Of a stretch of 64,000 bases of DNA, positions 1-10,553 are shown in pieces. Origin of the DNA: Pseudomonadota bacterium (GTDB taxonomy: Bacteria; Pseudomonadota; Gammaproteobacteria; Burkholderiales; Burkholderiaceae_C). Numbering within the stretch: position 1 is the stretch's first letter; each line of letters begins with the position of its first letter. Under the pieces are notes generated by a model, which was not told where the DNA came from, ran no database searches, and saw nothing but the letters and a program-made list of their open reading frames with translations. The position numbers and the translations under genes are program-made. The stretch covers positions 434,001 to 498,000 of the forward strand of contig JAIUPH010000011.1 of assembly GCA_020161065.1 (NCBI GenBank). Reading direction: 5' to 3'.

Positions 1-188
1 CCGAGCGCGTGCGCGGCGGCCGCAGCCTGCTGCTGCACTGCGCCGCCGGCATCGGCCGCACCGGCACCACTGCGGCCTGCCTGTTGAAAAGCCTGGGCGC
101 CTCGGCGCCGCTGGCGCTGCGCCGCGTGCGCGAGGCCGGATCCAACCCCGAATCGGCGCTGCAGCAGGGGCTGATCGACCGCTTCTGA
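1..188 (+). CDS. Protein-tyrosine/dual-specificity phosphatase, C-terminal part (5' end outside window)
   Basis: Only the last 61 codons are visible, read in the frame starting at base 3 and ending in TGA at 186-188. The fragment contains HCAAGIGRTG, which fits the cysteine-phosphatase P-loop signature HCxxGxxRT: the Cys is the nucleophile and the Arg binds phosphate. The remaining C-terminal helix region, which includes EAGSNPE and ends LIDRF, fits the small tyrosine or dual-specificity phosphatases. Substrate and full length cannot be judged. The gene converges on purL with only nine bases between the two stop codons, and no terminator hairpin is visible there. Confidence 0.75.
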   Translation, partial: ERVRGGRSLLLHCAAGIGRTGTTAACLLKSLGASAPLALRRVREAGSNPESALQQGLIDRF

Positions 189-197
189 ACCGGCGGC

Positions 198-3100
198 TCA
201 GCCCAGCGCCTGCCGCGCGTTGCGGAACATCCGCATCCAGGGGCTGGGCGCCGACACGTCGCCGCCGCTCCAGCTCATCTGCACGTTGCGGAACACGCGC
301 TCGGGGTGCGGCATCAGCGCGGTGAAGCGGCCGTCGGCGGTGGTCACCGCGGTCAGGCCGTCGGGGCTGCCGTTGGGGTTGAAGGGGTAGGCCTCGGTCG
401 CGCGGCCGTGGTGGTCGACGAAGCGCAGCGCGCGCTGGACGCGCGCGGCGTCGCCGCGGCGGCTGAAGTCGGCATAACCCTCGCCATGAGCGACCGCGAT
501 CGGCATGCGGCTGCCCGCCATGCCGGCGAAGAAGACGCTGGGGCTGGCCAGCACTTCCACCAGCGACAGCCGGGCCTCGAACTGCTGGCTGCGGTTGCGC
601 GTGAAGCGCGGCCAGTCCTGCGTGCCGGGGATCAGCGGCGACAGCGCGGCCATCATCTGGCAGCCGTTGCAGACGCCCAAGGCCAGCGTGTCCGGGCGGT
701 TGAAGAAGGCGGCGAACGCCTCGGCCAGCTGCGGGTTGAAGAGGATCGAGCGCGCCCAGCCTTCGCCGGCGCCCAGCGTGTCGCCGTAGCTGAAGCCGCC
801 GCAGGCCACCAGTGCCTGGAAGTCGGCCAGCCGCGCGCGGCCGGCCTGCAGGTCGGACATGTGGACGTCGTAGCTCTCGAAGCCGGCCTGTGCCATCGCA
901 TAACTCATTTCCAGGTGCGAGTTGACGCCTTGCTCGCGCAGGATGGCGACCTTGGGCCGCGCGGCGCCGACCACCGCCGGCGCCAGCCCGGCCGCCGGCG
1001 CCGCGCCGGCCGCCGGGTCGAAGCTGAGGTGCCGGTGCAGGCCGGGGTCGTCGGCGGCGCCGGCCGCGGCGTGCTCGGCATCGGCGCATTCGGGGTTGTC
1101 GCGCTGGCGCGCGATCTGCCAGCTCACGTGGTCCCAGGCCTGCTGCAGGTCTTGCAGCGGGGCGCTGAACTGCAGCTTGGTGTCGCGCCAGACCTCGACC
1201 ACGCCGCGGTCTTGCGTCTTGCCGATGACGTGCGTGTGGCGCGACAGGCCGTGTTCGCGCAAGACGCCGATCACGCGGTCGCGCTGCTCGCTGGCCACCT
1301 GCAGCACGACGCCCAGCTCTTCGTTGAACAGCGCCTGCAGCATCAGCTCGTTGCGGCGCTCGCCCACCTGCGCGGCCCAGTTCTTGGAGTCGCCGTACTC
1401 GGCGCGGCTGTCGGCGATGCCGTCGCTGTCGGTCACGAGGATGTCGACGTTCAAGCTCACGCCGCGGCGGCCGGCAAACGCCATCTCGCAGACGCAGGCC
1501 CACAGGCCGCCGTCGCTGCGGTCGTGGTAGGCGAGGATCAGGCCCTGCTCGCGCAGCGCGTTGACGGCCGCCACCAGCGTTTTCAGCTGCGCCGGCTCGT
1601 CGAGGTCGGGCACCTCGCTGCCGAACTGCCCCAGCACCTGCGCCAGCATCGAGCCGCCCATGCGCCGCCGGCCCTGGCCGAGGTCGACCAGCAGCAGCGT
1701 GGTGTCGCCGCCCGCGAGCTGCGGCGTCAGCGTGCCGCGCACGTCGGCCACGCTCGCGAAGGCGGTGACGATCAGCGAGACCGGCGCGGTGACCTGCTTG
1801 GCCTGACCGCCATCGGTCCAGCGCGTGCGCATCGACAGCGAATCCTTGCCCACCGGCACGCCGATGCCCAAGGCCGGGCACAACGCCATGCCCACCGCCT
1901 TGACGGTGTCGTACAGCGCCGCGTCTTCGCCGGGCTCGCCGCAGGCGGCCATCCAGTTGCAGCTGAGCTTGACGCGCGAGAGCTCGATCGGCGCCGCCAG
2001 CGCGTTGGTGATGGCCTCGCCCACCGCCATGCGGCCCGAGGCCGGCGCGTCCAGCGCGGCCAGCGGCGTGCGCTCGCCCATGCACATCACTTCGCCGGCA
2101 AAGCCGCGGTAGTCGGCCAGCGTCACCGCGCAATCGGCCACCGGCACCTGCCAGGGGCCGACCATCGGGTCGCGGTGCGACAGGCCACCCACCGTGCGGT
2201 CACCGATCGTCACCAGGAAGCGCTTGCTGCCGACGGTGGGGTGGCGCAGCACGTCGAGCGCCACCTGCTCCAGCTGGACGCCGGTGAGGTCCAGCGCGGC
2301 TTCGCGGCGCACCACGCGCTGCACGTCGCGCTGCATGCGCGGCGGCTTGCCGAGCAGCACCTCCATCGGCATGTCGATCACGCGCTCGCCCTGCGGGCCG
2401 TCTTCCAGCACCAGCTGCGGCGCGTCGCTGGCGACGCCCACCACGGCGAAGGGGCAGCGCTCGCGCGCGCACATCTGCTGGAAGAGCGGCAGCAGGTCGG
2501 GGTTCAGCGCCAGCACGTAGCGCTCCTGGCTTTCGTTGCACCAGATCTCGCGCGGCGCGAGGCCGCTTTCTTCCAGCGGCACGCGGCGCAAGTCGAACGT
2601 TGCCCCTTTGCCGGCGCCGTCGACCAGCTCGGGGAAGGCATTGCTGATGCCGCCGGCGCCGACGTCGTGGATGGCGAGGATCGGATTCAACGCTCCAAGC
2701 GCCCAGCAGTGGTTGATGACCTCCTGCGCGCGGCGCTGGATCTCGGGGTTGCCGCGCTGCACGCTGTCGAAGTCCAGCGCCGCGGTGTTGCTGCCGGCGG
2801 CCATGCTGCTGGCAGCGCCGCCGCCCATGCCGATGCGCATGCCGGGCCCGCCCAGCTGCACCAGCAGCGTGCCGGCGCCGAAAGGCTTCTTGTGCGTCTG
2901 GCCGGCGCTGATCGCGCCCAGCCCGCCGGCGATCATGATGGGCTTGTGATAGCCGCGCATCACGCCGGCCACCGGCTGCTCGAAGACGCGGAAATAACCG
3001 CCTAGATTGGGACGTCCGAACTCGTTGTTGAAGGCCGCGCCGCCGAGCGGCCCCTCGGTCATGATCTGCAGCGCGCCGGCGATGTGCCCGGGCTTGCCGA

Positions 3101-4205
3101 CACCGCCCTGCTCCCAGCGCTCCGGCGCGCCGGGCAGCCGCAGATGGCCGACCGAGAAGCCGGTCAGCCCGGCCTTGGGCCGCGCGCCGCGGCCGGTGGC
3201 GCCTTCGTCGCGGATCTCGCCGCCGGCGCCGGTGGCGGCGCCGGGAAAGGGGCTGATCGCCGTCGGGTGGTTGTGCGTCTCCACCTTCATCAGCACGTGC
3301 GCCGTCTCTTCGCGCGCGCCGTAGGCCGGCGCGTTGGTGAAGCCCTGCGGCCCCCAGCGCTCGACGGCGTGGCCCTCCATCACCGCGGCGTTGTCGCTGT
3401 AGGCGACGATGCTGTGCTGCGGGCTCGTCTGCTCGGTGTGGCGGATCATGCCGAACATCGACAGCGGCTGGCGCTCGCCGTCGATGGTGAAGTCGGCGTT
3501 GAAGATCTTGTGCCGGCAATGCTCGCTGTTGGCCTGCGCGAACATCATCAGCTCGACGTCGCTGGGGTTGCGGCCCAGCGCCTTGAAGGCGTCGACGAGG
3601 TAGTCGATCTCGTCCGCGGCCAGCGCCAGGCCCCACTCGGCATCGGCCTCGCGCAGCGCCGGCGCGCCGCGGCCCAGCACGTCGACATGCGCCAGCGGCG
3701 GCGCCGGGCGCGGGTCGAACAAATGCGCCGCGGCCTCGCGCTCGAAGGCGGCCGCCTCGGTCATGCGGTCGTGCAGCAGCGCGGCCAGCGCCTGGCGCTC
3801 GTCGGCCTGCAGCGGCCGGGCGGCGCCGAGCAGGCGCTTTTCCAGCGTCAGCCGGAACTCGACGACGCGCTCGACGCGGTGCAGCGCCAGCCCGCAGTTG
3901 TGCGCGATGTCGCTGGCCTTGCTGGCCCAGGGCGAGACGGTGCCCAGGCGCGGCATCACGACGATCAGCTCGCCACCGGCAACCGGGCCGGCATAGGCGT
4001 CGCCGTAGTCGAGCAGCGCCGCCAGCTTGTCGACGGCGGCGCGGTCCGGCGCCGCGTCGAAGGCCGCCCAGTGCACGAAGCGCGCGGCCACCGCGGCCAC
4101 CCGCGGGCACGCCGCCTGCAGCCGCGCCAGCAGGGCTTGCGCGCGGAAGGCCGGGAGGGCGTCGCCGCCCTCGAAGTGCATCAGATGGAGGGGCGTCGGC
4201 GACAT
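198..4205 (-). CDS. purL: Phosphoribosylformylglycinamidine synthase, long form
   Basis: Catalyses the ATP- and glutamine-dependent conversion of FGAR to FGAM, the fourth step of de novo purine synthesis, in the cytoplasm. At 1335 residues it is the single-chain form of gamma and beta proteobacteria, not the split PurS/PurL/PurQ set. The N-terminal third holds the PurS-like and linker regions ([10 protein letters not shown] near residue 230). The middle holds two AIR-synthase-like ATP domains with the glycine-rich [10 protein letters not shown]. The C-terminus is a class I glutamine amidotransferase with nucleophile Cys1179 in GVCNGCQ and the closing MPHPERVF. It starts at ATG 4205 and is divergent from map across 61 bases. 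Confidence 0.98.
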   Translation of the reverse strand: MSPTPLHLMHFEGGDALPAFRAQALLARLQAACPRVAAVAARFVHWAAFDAAPDRAAVDKLAALLDYGDAYAGPVAGGELIVVMPRLGTVSPWASKASDIAHNCGLALHRVERVVEFRLTLEKRLLGAARPLQADERQALAALLHDRMTEAAAFEREAAAHLFDPRPAPPLAHVDVLGRGAPALREADAEWGLALAADEIDYLVDAFKALGRNPSDVELMMFAQANSEHCRHKIFNADFTIDGERQPLSMFGMIRHTEQTSPQHSIVAYSDNAAVMEGHAVERWGPQGFTNAPAYGAREETAHVLMKVETHNHPTAISPFPGAATGAGGEIRDEGATGRGARPKAGLTGFSVGHLRLPGAPERWEQGGVGKPGHIAGALQIMTEGPLGGAAFNNEFGRPNLGGYFRVFEQPVAGVMRGYHKPIMIAGGLGAISAGQTHKKPFGAGTLLVQLGGPGMRIGMGGGAASSMAAGSNTAALDFDSVQRGNPEIQRRAQEVINHCWALGALNPILAIHDVGAGGISNAFPELVDGAGKGATFDLRRVPLEESGLAPREIWCNESQERYVLALNPDLLPLFQQMCARERCPFAVVGVASDAPQLVLEDGPQGERVIDMPMEVLLGKPPRMQRDVQRVVRREAALDLTGVQLEQVALDVLRHPTVGSKRFLVTIGDRTVGGLSHRDPMVGPWQVPVADCAVTLADYRGFAGEVMCMGERTPLAALDAPASGRMAVGEAITNALAAPIELSRVKLSCNWMAACGEPGEDAALYDTVKAVGMALCPALGIGVPVGKDSLSMRTRWTDGGQAKQVTAPVSLIVTAFASVADVRGTLTPQLAGGDTTLLLVDLGQGRRRMGGSMLAQVLGQFGSEVPDLDEPAQLKTLVAAVNALREQGLILAYHDRSDGGLWACVCEMAFAGRRGVSLNVDILVTDSDGIADSRAEYGDSKNWAAQVGERRNELMLQALFNEELGVVLQVASEQRDRVIGVLREHGLSRHTHVIGKTQDRGVVEVWRDTKLQFSAPLQDLQQAWDHVSWQIARQRDNPECADAEHAAAGAADDPGLHRHLSFDPAAGAAPAAGLAPAVVGAARPKVAILREQGVNSHLEMSYAMAQAGFESYDVHMSDLQAGRARLADFQALVACGGFSYGDTLGAGEGWARSILFNPQLAEAFAAFFNRPDTLALGVCNGCQMMAALSPLIPGTQDWPRFTRNRSQQFEARLSLVEVLASPSVFFAGMAGSRMPIAVAHGEGYADFSRRGDAARVQRALRFVDHHGRATEAYPFNPNGSPDGLTAVTTADGRFTALMPHPERVFRNVQMSWSGGDVSAPSPWMRMFRNARQALG

Positions 4206-4266
4206 GAGATCCCGGCAGGGTCAAGGAAAACCCGGATTCTAGGGTTGCGATGGAATAATCCAGACC

Positions 4267-5181
4267 ATGTCTATTGCCATCAAATCCGCCGCCGACATCG
4301 AAGGCATGCGCGTCGCCGGACGGCTGGCCTCCGAGGTGCTGGACCTGCTGACGCCGCACATCCGCGCCGGCGTCACCACCAAGGAGATCGACCGCCTGGC
4401 GCACGAGCACATGGTCAAGGTGCAAGGCGGCGTGCCGGCCACGCTGGGCTACCAGCCGCCGGGCTACCCGGCGTACCCGGCGTCGCTGTGCACCTCGCTC
4501 AACGACGTGGTCTGCCACGGCATCCCCGACGAGCGGCCGCTGAAGAACGGCGACATCCTCAACGTCGACGTCACCGTCATCAAGGACGGCTGGCACGGCG
4601 ACAACAGCCGCATGTTCGTGATCGGCGAGGCCAGCATCGCCGCCAAGCGGCTGTGCCAGATCACGTTCGAGGCGATGTGGAAGGGCATCGTCAAGGTGCG
4701 CCCCGGGGCGCGGCTGGGCGACGTCGGCCACGCGATCCAGATGTTCGCCGAGCACGCCGGCTACTCGGTCGTGCGCGAGTTCTGCGGCCACGGCGTCGGC
4801 GCGCGCTTCCACGAAGAGCCGCAGGTGCTGCACTACGGCCGCCCCGGCACGCTGGAAGAGCTGGTGCCGGGGATGATCTTCACGATCGAGCCGATGATCA
4901 ACGCCGGCCGCCGCGACATCAAGGAAGACCGCAAGGGCGGCCGGCCTTACGACGGCTGGACCATCGTGACGCGCGACCGCTCGCTGTCGGCGCAGTGGGA
5001 GCACACGGTGCTGGTCACCGAAACCGGCTACGAGGTGCTGACGGTCTCGGCCGGCAGCCCGCCGCCGCCGGCCTTCGCGCCGCTGGGCTATGGCGGCCAG
5101 GCCGGGACGGCACCGGCCGCTGCGCCGGGCGCCGCCGCGGCCCCGGCGGCGGCCCCGGCGGCGACCACGGCCGCGACCTGA
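4267..5181 (+). CDS. map: Type I methionine aminopeptidase
   Basis: Removes the initiator methionine from nascent proteins. The pita-bread fold ligands are all visible: His84, Asp101 (NVDVT), Asp112 (GDNS), His175 (GHGVG), His182, Glu208 (IEP) and Glu245 (WEHT). The catalytic part ends near residue 262. It is followed by about 40 residues made almost only of Ala, Pro and Gly, which the family does not need and which look like a low-complexity extension grown in a GC-rich genome. It is followed five bases later by glnD, a common order in Burkholderiales. The start is the first ATG and matches the family N-terminus. Confidence 0.97.
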   Translation: MSIAIKSAADIEGMRVAGRLASEVLDLLTPHIRAGVTTKEIDRLAHEHMVKVQGGVPATLGYQPPGYPAYPASLCTSLNDVVCHGIPDERPLKNGDILNVDVTVIKDGWHGDNSRMFVIGEASIAAKRLCQITFEAMWKGIVKVRPGARLGDVGHAIQMFAEHAGYSVVREFCGHGVGARFHEEPQVLHYGRPGTLEELVPGMIFTIEPMINAGRRDIKEDRKGGRPYDGWTIVTRDRSLSAQWEHTVLVTETGYEVLTVSAGSPPPPAFAPLGYGGQAGTAPAAAPGAAAAPAAAPAATTAAT

Positions 5182-5185
5182 GGCG

Positions 5186-7810
5186 ATGTCCGTGTCCGCC
5201 GCCGTGCCGCAGCTGCTGGCGGCCGACACCGGCGTGGCCGCGCTGCGCACGCGCTTTCGCGAAGGCAAGGCGGCGCTGCTGCAGCGCTTCGGCGCCAGCC
5301 GCCCCAGCGCGCCGGCGGCGGCGCGGCTGGTGCGCGCGCTGGCCCGCCACGTCGACCAGACGCTGTGCGACCTGTGGGCGCTGGCCGCGATGCCGGCCGA
5401 CGCCGCGCTGGTGGCGGTGGGCGGCTACGGCCGCGGCGAGCTGTTCCCGTACTCCGACATCGACGTGCTGATCCTGCTGCCCGGCGTCGGCGGCGGCGCC
5501 GAGCCGCAGGAGCTGATCAGCGGCTTCCTCACCGCCTGCTTCGACGTCGGGCTGGAGATCGGCTGGTCGGTGCGCACGGTGGACGAATGCGTCAGCGAGG
5601 CGGCGCGCGACGTCACCATCCAGACCGCGCTGATGGAAAGCCGCCCGGTCTGCGGCCGGCGCCGGCTGTACAACGCCTTCCGCAAGGCCACCGACGCGGC
5701 GATGGACGCCAAGGCCTTCCTGCGCGCCAAGACGCTGGAGATGAGCCAGCGCCACGTCAAGTACGAAGGCACGCCGTATTCGCTGGAGCCCAACTGCAAG
5801 GAAAGCCCCGGCGGCCTGCGCGACCTGCAGGTGCTGATCTGGGTGGCGCGCGCCGCCGGGCTCGGCCGCACCTGGGGCGAGCTGGCGGCCAAGGGCCTGG
5901 TGACGCCTTTCGAGGCCCAGCAGCTGCGCAAGCACGAAGGCGTACTGCGCCTGATCCGCGCGCGGCTGCACCTGGTGGCCGGGCGCCGCGAAGACCGCCT
6001 GGTGTTCGACCTGCAGACCGCCGTGGCCGACAGCTTCGGCCTCAAGGAGACCAACGGCCAGCGCCGCAGCGAGGTGCTGATGCACCGCTACTACTGGGCG
6101 GCCAAGGCGGTGACGCAGCTCAACGAGATCCTGCTGCTCAACATCGAGGAACGCATCATGGGCAGCGAGCGCGCGCCCATGCGGCCGATCAACGCGCGCT
6201 TCCTCGACCGCGGCGGCATGCTCGAAGTGGCGCGCGACAGCCTGTACGAGGACAACCCACACGCCATCCTGGAGACCTTTCTCGTCTACCAGCAGACGCC
6301 TGGGCTACGTGGGCTGTCGGCGCGCACGCTGCGCGCGCTGTACAACGCGCGCAACCTGATGGACGCCGAGTTCCGCCGCGACGGGCTGAACCGCGAGCTG
6401 TTCATGGACATCCTGCGCCAGCCCAAGGGCCAGACGCACGCCTTCCGGCAGATGAACCGCACCAGCGTGCTGGGGCGCTACCTGTGGGTGTTCCGGCGCA
6501 TCGTCGGCCGCATGCAGCACGACCTGTTCCACGTCTACACGGTGGACCAGCACATCCTGATGGTGCTGCGCAACGTGCGCCGCTTCTTCATCCCCGAGCA
6601 CGCGCACGAGTACCCGTTCTGCAGCCAGCTGGCCAGCACCTTCGACCCGCCCTGGGTGCTGTACGTGGCGGCGCTGTTCCACGACGTGGCCAAGGGCCGC
6701 GGCGGCGACCACAGCGAGCTGGGCGCGCTGGAGGCGCGGCGCTTCTGCCGCGACCACCGCATCCCGAAGAGCGACGCGCAGCTCATCGAGTTCCTGGTGC
6801 GCCACCACCTGACGATGAGCCGCGTCGCGCAGAAGGAGGACCTGTCGGACGCCGACGTCATCTCTGGCTTCGCGCGGCTGATGGGCAGCGAGCGGCGGCT
6901 GACCGCGCTGTACCTGCTGACCGTGGCCGACGTGCGCGGCACCGGCCCCAAGGTGTGGAACGCGTGGAAGGGCAAGCTGCTGGAAGACCTGTACCGGCTG
7001 ACGCTGCGCGCCCTCGGCGGCGCACGGCCCAACCTCGACGCCGAGATCGAGGCGCGCAAGCAGGAGGCGCGGCAGAAGCTGGCGCTGCTGTCGGCGCTGC
7101 CCGGCACCGAAGAGCCGCTGTGGAAGACGCTGGACGTGAGCTACTTCGCGCGCCACGACGCCGGCGACATCGCCTGGCACGCGCGCTCGCTGTGGCGCCA
7201 CATCGAGACCCAGGTGCCCATCGTGCGGGCGCGGCCGTCGGCCGTGGGCGACGGGCTGCAGGTGCTGGTGTACTCGCCCGACCAGCCCGACCTGTTCGCT
7301 CGCATCTGCGGTTATTTCGACGCCGGCGGCTTCAGCATCCAGGACGCCAAGATCCACACCACGCGCAGCGGCTACGCGCTGGACACCTTCCAGGTCGTCA
7401 GCAACCGGCTGGAAAGCGACGACGACAGCGGCTACCGCAGCCTGATCTCGCTGGTGGAGACGCAGGCCGCGCAGGCGCTGGCCAGCGGCGGCCCACTGCC
7501 CGAGCCCAGCCGCGGCCGCGTGTCGCGGCGCGTCAAGAGCTTTCCGGTGGTGCCGCGCATCACGCTGGCGCCCGACGAGCGCGCCCAGGCCTGGCTGCTG
7601 ACCGTCACCGCCAGCGACCGCAGCGGGCTGCTCTACGCCATCGCCCGCGTGTTGGCGCGCCACCAGATCAACCTGCAGCTGGCCAAGGTCACGACGCTGG
7701 GCGAGCGGGTGGAAGACACCTTCCTCGTCAACGGCCCGGTGCTGCAGCAGCCGAAGGCGCAGTTGCGCATCGAGAGCGAGCTGCTCGATGCCGTCGCAGC
7801 CCCAGCCTGA
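5186..7810 (+). CDS. glnD: Bifunctional PII uridylyltransferase / uridylyl-removing enzyme
   Basis: Senses glutamine and adds or removes UMP on PII proteins, setting nitrogen assimilation. The 874 residues follow the family order: nucleotidyltransferase domain with GGYGRGE at 79-85 and the DxD pair Asp91/Asp93; GlnE-like linker; HD phosphohydrolase domain with FHDVAKGRGGDHSELG around residue 499; and two ACT domains starting near residues 690 and 800, which bind glutamine. The ATG at 5186 is chosen over an in-frame ATG at 5090 because the upstream 32 codons are an Arg/Pro-rich shadow of the map tail. It sits 4 bp after map and is probably co-transcribed with it. Confidence 0.97.
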   Translation: MSVSAAVPQLLAADTGVAALRTRFREGKAALLQRFGASRPSAPAAARLVRALARHVDQTLCDLWALAAMPADAALVAVGGYGRGELFPYSDIDVLILLPGVGGGAEPQELISGFLTACFDVGLEIGWSVRTVDECVSEAARDVTIQTALMESRPVCGRRRLYNAFRKATDAAMDAKAFLRAKTLEMSQRHVKYEGTPYSLEPNCKESPGGLRDLQVLIWVARAAGLGRTWGELAAKGLVTPFEAQQLRKHEGVLRLIRARLHLVAGRREDRLVFDLQTAVADSFGLKETNGQRRSEVLMHRYYWAAKAVTQLNEILLLNIEERIMGSERAPMRPINARFLDRGGMLEVARDSLYEDNPHAILETFLVYQQTPGLRGLSARTLRALYNARNLMDAEFRRDGLNRELFMDILRQPKGQTHAFRQMNRTSVLGRYLWVFRRIVGRMQHDLFHVYTVDQHILMVLRNVRRFFIPEHAHEYPFCSQLASTFDPPWVLYVAALFHDVAKGRGGDHSELGALEARRFCRDHRIPKSDAQLIEFLVRHHLTMSRVAQKEDLSDADVISGFARLMGSERRLTALYLLTVADVRGTGPKVWNAWKGKLLEDLYRLTLRALGGARPNLDAEIEARKQEARQKLALLSALPGTEEPLWKTLDVSYFARHDAGDIAWHARSLWRHIETQVPIVRARPSAVGDGLQVLVYSPDQPDLFARICGYFDAGGFSIQDAKIHTTRSGYALDTFQVVSNRLESDDDSGYRSLISLVETQAAQALASGGPLPEPSRGRVSRRVKSFPVVPRITLAPDERAQAWLLTVTASDRSGLLYAIARVLARHQINLQLAKVTTLGERVEDTFLVNGPVLQQPKAQLRIESELLDAVAAPA

Positions 7811-7811
7811 A

Positions 7812-8882
7812 ATGGCGCAAGGTCCGCAACCCATCACCGTGGCCGCCGCGCTGGCCGGCGGCTTCGACGAGCTGATCGACGTGCGCTCGCCGGCCGAGTT
7901 CGCCGAGGACCACCTGCCCGGCGCGCTGAACTGGCCGGTGCTCGACGACGACGAGCGCGCGCGCGTCGGCACGCTGTACGTGCAGACCTCGCCGCTGGCC
8001 GCGCGCAAGCTCGGCGCGGCGCTGGTGACGCGGCGCATCGCCGCGCTGCTGGAAGCCCACGTGCAGGACAAGCCGCGCGAATGGCGGCCGCTGGTCTACT
8101 GCTGGCGCGGCGGCCAGCGCTCGGGCAGCCTCGCGCTGGTGCTGTCGCAGATCGGCTTTCGCACCGGGCAGTTGCAAGGCGGCTACAAGGCTTTTCGCGC
8201 CCACGTCCGCACGGCGCTCGACACGCTGCCCGAACGCTACGACTACCGCGTGCTGTGCGGCCGCACCGGCAGCGGCAAGACGCGGCTGCTGCAGGCGCTG
8301 CGCGACGCCGGCGCGCAGGTGCTCGACCTCGAAGGCCTGGCGCGCCACCGCGGCTCGGTGCTCGGCGCGCTGCCGGGGCAGCCGCAGCCGACGCAGAAGG
8401 CCTTCGACACCGCCGTCTGGCAAGCGCTGGCCGGCGGCGACGCCGCGCGGCCGGTGTTCGTCGAAAGCGAGAGCGCGCGCATCGGCAGCCTGCGCGTGCC
8501 CGAGGCGCTGCTGGCCGCCATGCACGGCCGCGGCCGGTGCCTGCGCGTCGACACCGACGACGCGGCGCGCGTGGCGCTGCTGCTCGACGACTACCGCGAC
8601 AGCACGCTCGACCCGGCGCCGCTGTGCCGGCTGCTCGACGCGCTGGTCGAGCTGCGCGGCCGCGAGCGCGTGGCCCACTGGCAGGCACTGGCGCACGGCG
8701 GCCAGTGGCCGCAGCTGGCCGCGGCGCTGATGGCCGAGCACTACGACCCCTTGTACGAACGCTCGATGCGGCGCAGCTACCCCGGGCTGGCGGCCGCACC
8801 GTCGATCCGCCTGCAACGCGGCGACGCCGCCGAGCTGGCCGCCACCGCCGCCGCGCTGGTGCGAGACTCCACCGTGGCTTGA
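7812..8882 (+). CDS. selU: tRNA 2-selenouridine synthase (MnmH/SelU)
   Basis: Replaces sulfur by selenium at the wobble 2-thiouridine of tRNAs for Lys, Glu and Gln, through a geranylated intermediate. The N-terminal rhodanese domain has its catalytic Cys97 in YCWRGGQRS. A P-loop GRTGSGKT follows at 150-157, the fused ATPase-like domain typical of the family, which is about 360 residues long. ATG 7812 lies directly after the glnD stop and gives a normal N-terminus. An ATG at 7788 in the same frame would overlap glnD by 23 bases. The selenophosphate donor gene selD is not in this window. Confidence 0.93.
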   Translation: MAQGPQPITVAAALAGGFDELIDVRSPAEFAEDHLPGALNWPVLDDDERARVGTLYVQTSPLAARKLGAALVTRRIAALLEAHVQDKPREWRPLVYCWRGGQRSGSLALVLSQIGFRTGQLQGGYKAFRAHVRTALDTLPERYDYRVLCGRTGSGKTRLLQALRDAGAQVLDLEGLARHRGSVLGALPGQPQPTQKAFDTAVWQALAGGDAARPVFVESESARIGSLRVPEALLAAMHGRGRCLRVDTDDAARVALLLDDYRDSTLDPAPLCRLLDALVELRGRERVAHWQALAHGGQWPQLAAALMAEHYDPLYERSMRRSYPGLAAAPSIRLQRGDAAELAATAAALVRDSTVA

Positions 8883-8890
8883 CTTCGATC

Positions 8891-9736
8891 ATGAGCCGGC
8901 CGTCGATCGGCAGGCAGGATGCACCACCCATGCAATGGCCCGACAACTTGCGCAACCCTCAGGCGCTGGCCGAATCCAGAAGCTTCACCGTCAAACCCAT
9001 CCCGCTGTGGCGGCCGCTGGGCTGGCTGGCGCGCGGCTGGAAGGACTTGATGCGCTGCCCGCTGCCCGGCTTGCTGCACGGCCTGGCCGCGGCGCTGTTC
9101 GGCGCGGCCTTGATCGCCGTCGCCGGCCAGCAGTTCTGGCTGCTCACCGGCGCCTTCACCGGCTTCTTGCTGGTGGCGCCGATCGTCGCCACAGGGCTTT
9201 ACGCGGTGAGCCGTGAACTCGACCGCGGCCGCCCCGCCAGCCTGGCCACCGCCTTGCGCGTGTGGAAGCCCGACGATTCGCGGCTGGTGCTGTTCGGCTC
9301 GCTGCTGGCGCTGGCCGGCACCGGCTGGGTGCTGACCTCGGCCTCGCTGATCATCGGCTACGCCGGCGCGCCGGTGCGCAACCCGGCCGACTTCCTGCGC
9401 GTGGTGGTGCTGGCGCCGCAAGGCTGGCTGTTCGAGGCCTGGCTGATGCTGGGCGCGCTGCTGGCGGCGCCGGTGTTCGCGTCCAGCGTGGTCGCCATCC
9501 CGCTGCTGCTGGACCGCAAGGTCAGCGTGCTGGCCGCCGTCTTCACGAGCTGGCGCGTCGTGATGGCCCACCCCGCGCCGATGGCGCTGTGGGCGGCGCT
9601 GATCATGATCCTGAGCCTGCTGGGCATGGCCACCGCGCTGGTGGGGCTGGTGGTCGTCGTGCCCTGGCTGGCGCATGCCAGCTGGCACGCCTACCGCGAC
9701 CTCGTCGACACCACCGGCCTCGAAGCCCGACCCTAG
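8891..9736 (+). CDS. DUF2189-type integral membrane protein
   Basis: A 281-residue protein with a polar N-terminus (about 55 residues) followed by around six hydrophobic segments, the clearest at about 61-79, 83-105 and 240-270. The pattern and the opening FTVKPIPLWRPLGWLARGW fit the DUF2189 family, which has no established function. No catalytic motif is visible. The ATG at 8891 is nine bases after selU; a second in-frame Met at codon 14 is an alternative start. It is part of a plus-strand run of small membrane-protein genes. Confidence 0.8.
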   Translation: MSRPSIGRQDAPPMQWPDNLRNPQALAESRSFTVKPIPLWRPLGWLARGWKDLMRCPLPGLLHGLAAALFGAALIAVAGQQFWLLTGAFTGFLLVAPIVATGLYAVSRELDRGRPASLATALRVWKPDDSRLVLFGSLLALAGTGWVLTSASLIIGYAGAPVRNPADFLRVVVLAPQGWLFEAWLMLGALLAAPVFASSVVAIPLLLDRKVSVLAAVFTSWRVVMAHPAPMALWAALIMILSLLGMATALVGLVVVVPWLAHASWHAYRDLVDTTGLEARP

Positions 9737-9744
9737 ACCTCACC

Positions 9745-9960
9745 ATGTTCGGCTACACCGAAGAACAGATTGCACAGTTCGGCCTGACCTTCGGCGTCTC
9801 GGCCTTCATGCTGTACATGGTGTTCATCATCTTCCAGCTCGCGCGCGAGTCGAAAGCCGGGCGCTTCGGCACCTTCGTGCTGTTCCTCGCGCTCGGCTTC
9901 GGGCTGGTGGGCTTCGCGGCCAAGGGGCTGATCAAGTGGTTCCTGGCGGGGGTGGAGTAA
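9745..9960 (+). CDS. Small two-helix membrane protein, DUF2788 type
   Basis: A 71-residue protein consisting essentially of two hydrophobic helices (about 12-32 and 44-66) joined by the basic loop ARESKAGR. It matches in size and pattern the DUF2788 proteins common in beta- and gammaproteobacteria; no function is known. It starts at ATG 9745, eight bases after the preceding stop, and its 3' end probably overlaps the start of the next gene. The sequence alone gives no hint of a partner. Confidence 0.8.
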   Translation: MFGYTEEQIAQFGLTFGVSAFMLYMVFIIFQLARESKAGRFGTFVLFLALGFGLVGFAAKGLIKWFLAGVE

Positions 9961-10553
9961 GCCAGCGCCACAGCCTGCTGGAAGACCTGCAGGCGCTGGC
10001 CACGGGCACGCTGTTCGTCGCGCTGGCGGTGCTGCTGTTCCAGCACGTGGGCATGGTCACCGGCGGCACCGCCGGCATCGCCTTCGTGCTGCACTACGCC
10101 ACCGGCGTGCCCTTCGGCGCCGCCTTCTTCGTGCTCAACCTGCCCTTCTACTGGCTGGCCTGGCAGCGCATGGGGCGGCGCTTCACGATCAAGACCTTCT
10201 GCGCCGTGGCGCTGCTGGCGCTGCTCACCGGCTGGGTGCCGCAGTGGCTGGAACTGCAGCGCGTGGCGCCGCTGTTCGCGGCCATCGGCGGCGGGCTGCT
10301 GGCCGGCACCGGCTTCCTGATCCTGTTCCGCCACCGCGCCAGCCTGGGTGGGCTCAACGTGCTGGTGCTGTGGCTGCAGGACAAGCGCGGCTGGCGCGCC
10401 GGCAAGGTGCAGATGGCCATCGACCTGGCCATCCTGCTGGCCGCCACGCCCTGGCTGGACGCCCGCCGGCTGGGCCTGTCGGTGCTGGGCGCGCTGGCGG
10501 TGAACTTCGCGCTGGCGGTCAATCACAAGCCGGGGCGCTACGTGGCGGTGTAG
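9936..10553 (+). CDS. YitT-family membrane protein
   Basis: Five to six membrane segments and the family features: GGTAGIAFVLHY near the start, GTGFLILFRHRASLGG in the middle, a closing short tail. YitT proteins are conserved but of unresolved function. The start is a problem. The family-like text begins SQRHSLLEDLQAL at about 9960 but no ATG, GTG or TTG stands just before it. The nearest usable upstream codon is GTG at 9936, inside the end of the preceding small gene and giving 205 residues. The first ATG would cut off the first membrane helix. The body of the gene is sure; the start is tentative. Confidence 0.78.
   Translation: MVPGGGGVSQRHSLLEDLQALATGTLFVALAVLLFQHVGMVTGGTAGIAFVLHYATGVPFGAAFFVLNLPFYWLAWQRMGRRFTIKTFCAVALLALLTGWVPQWLELQRVAPLFAAIGGGLLAGTGFLILFRHRASLGGLNVLVLWLQDKRGWRAGKVQMAIDLAILLAATPWLDARRLGLSVLGALAVNFALAVNHKPGRYVAV

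Noticed and set aside
306-5471. Very long open frames opposite purL, map and glnD (for example 306-3005 plus, 2200-5268 minus, 3084-5471 plus)
   Set aside because: Rich in Arg, Ala, His and Gly with no domain; they are the usual antisense or shifted shadows in GC-rich coding DNA, and the real genes in the other frame have full family motifs.
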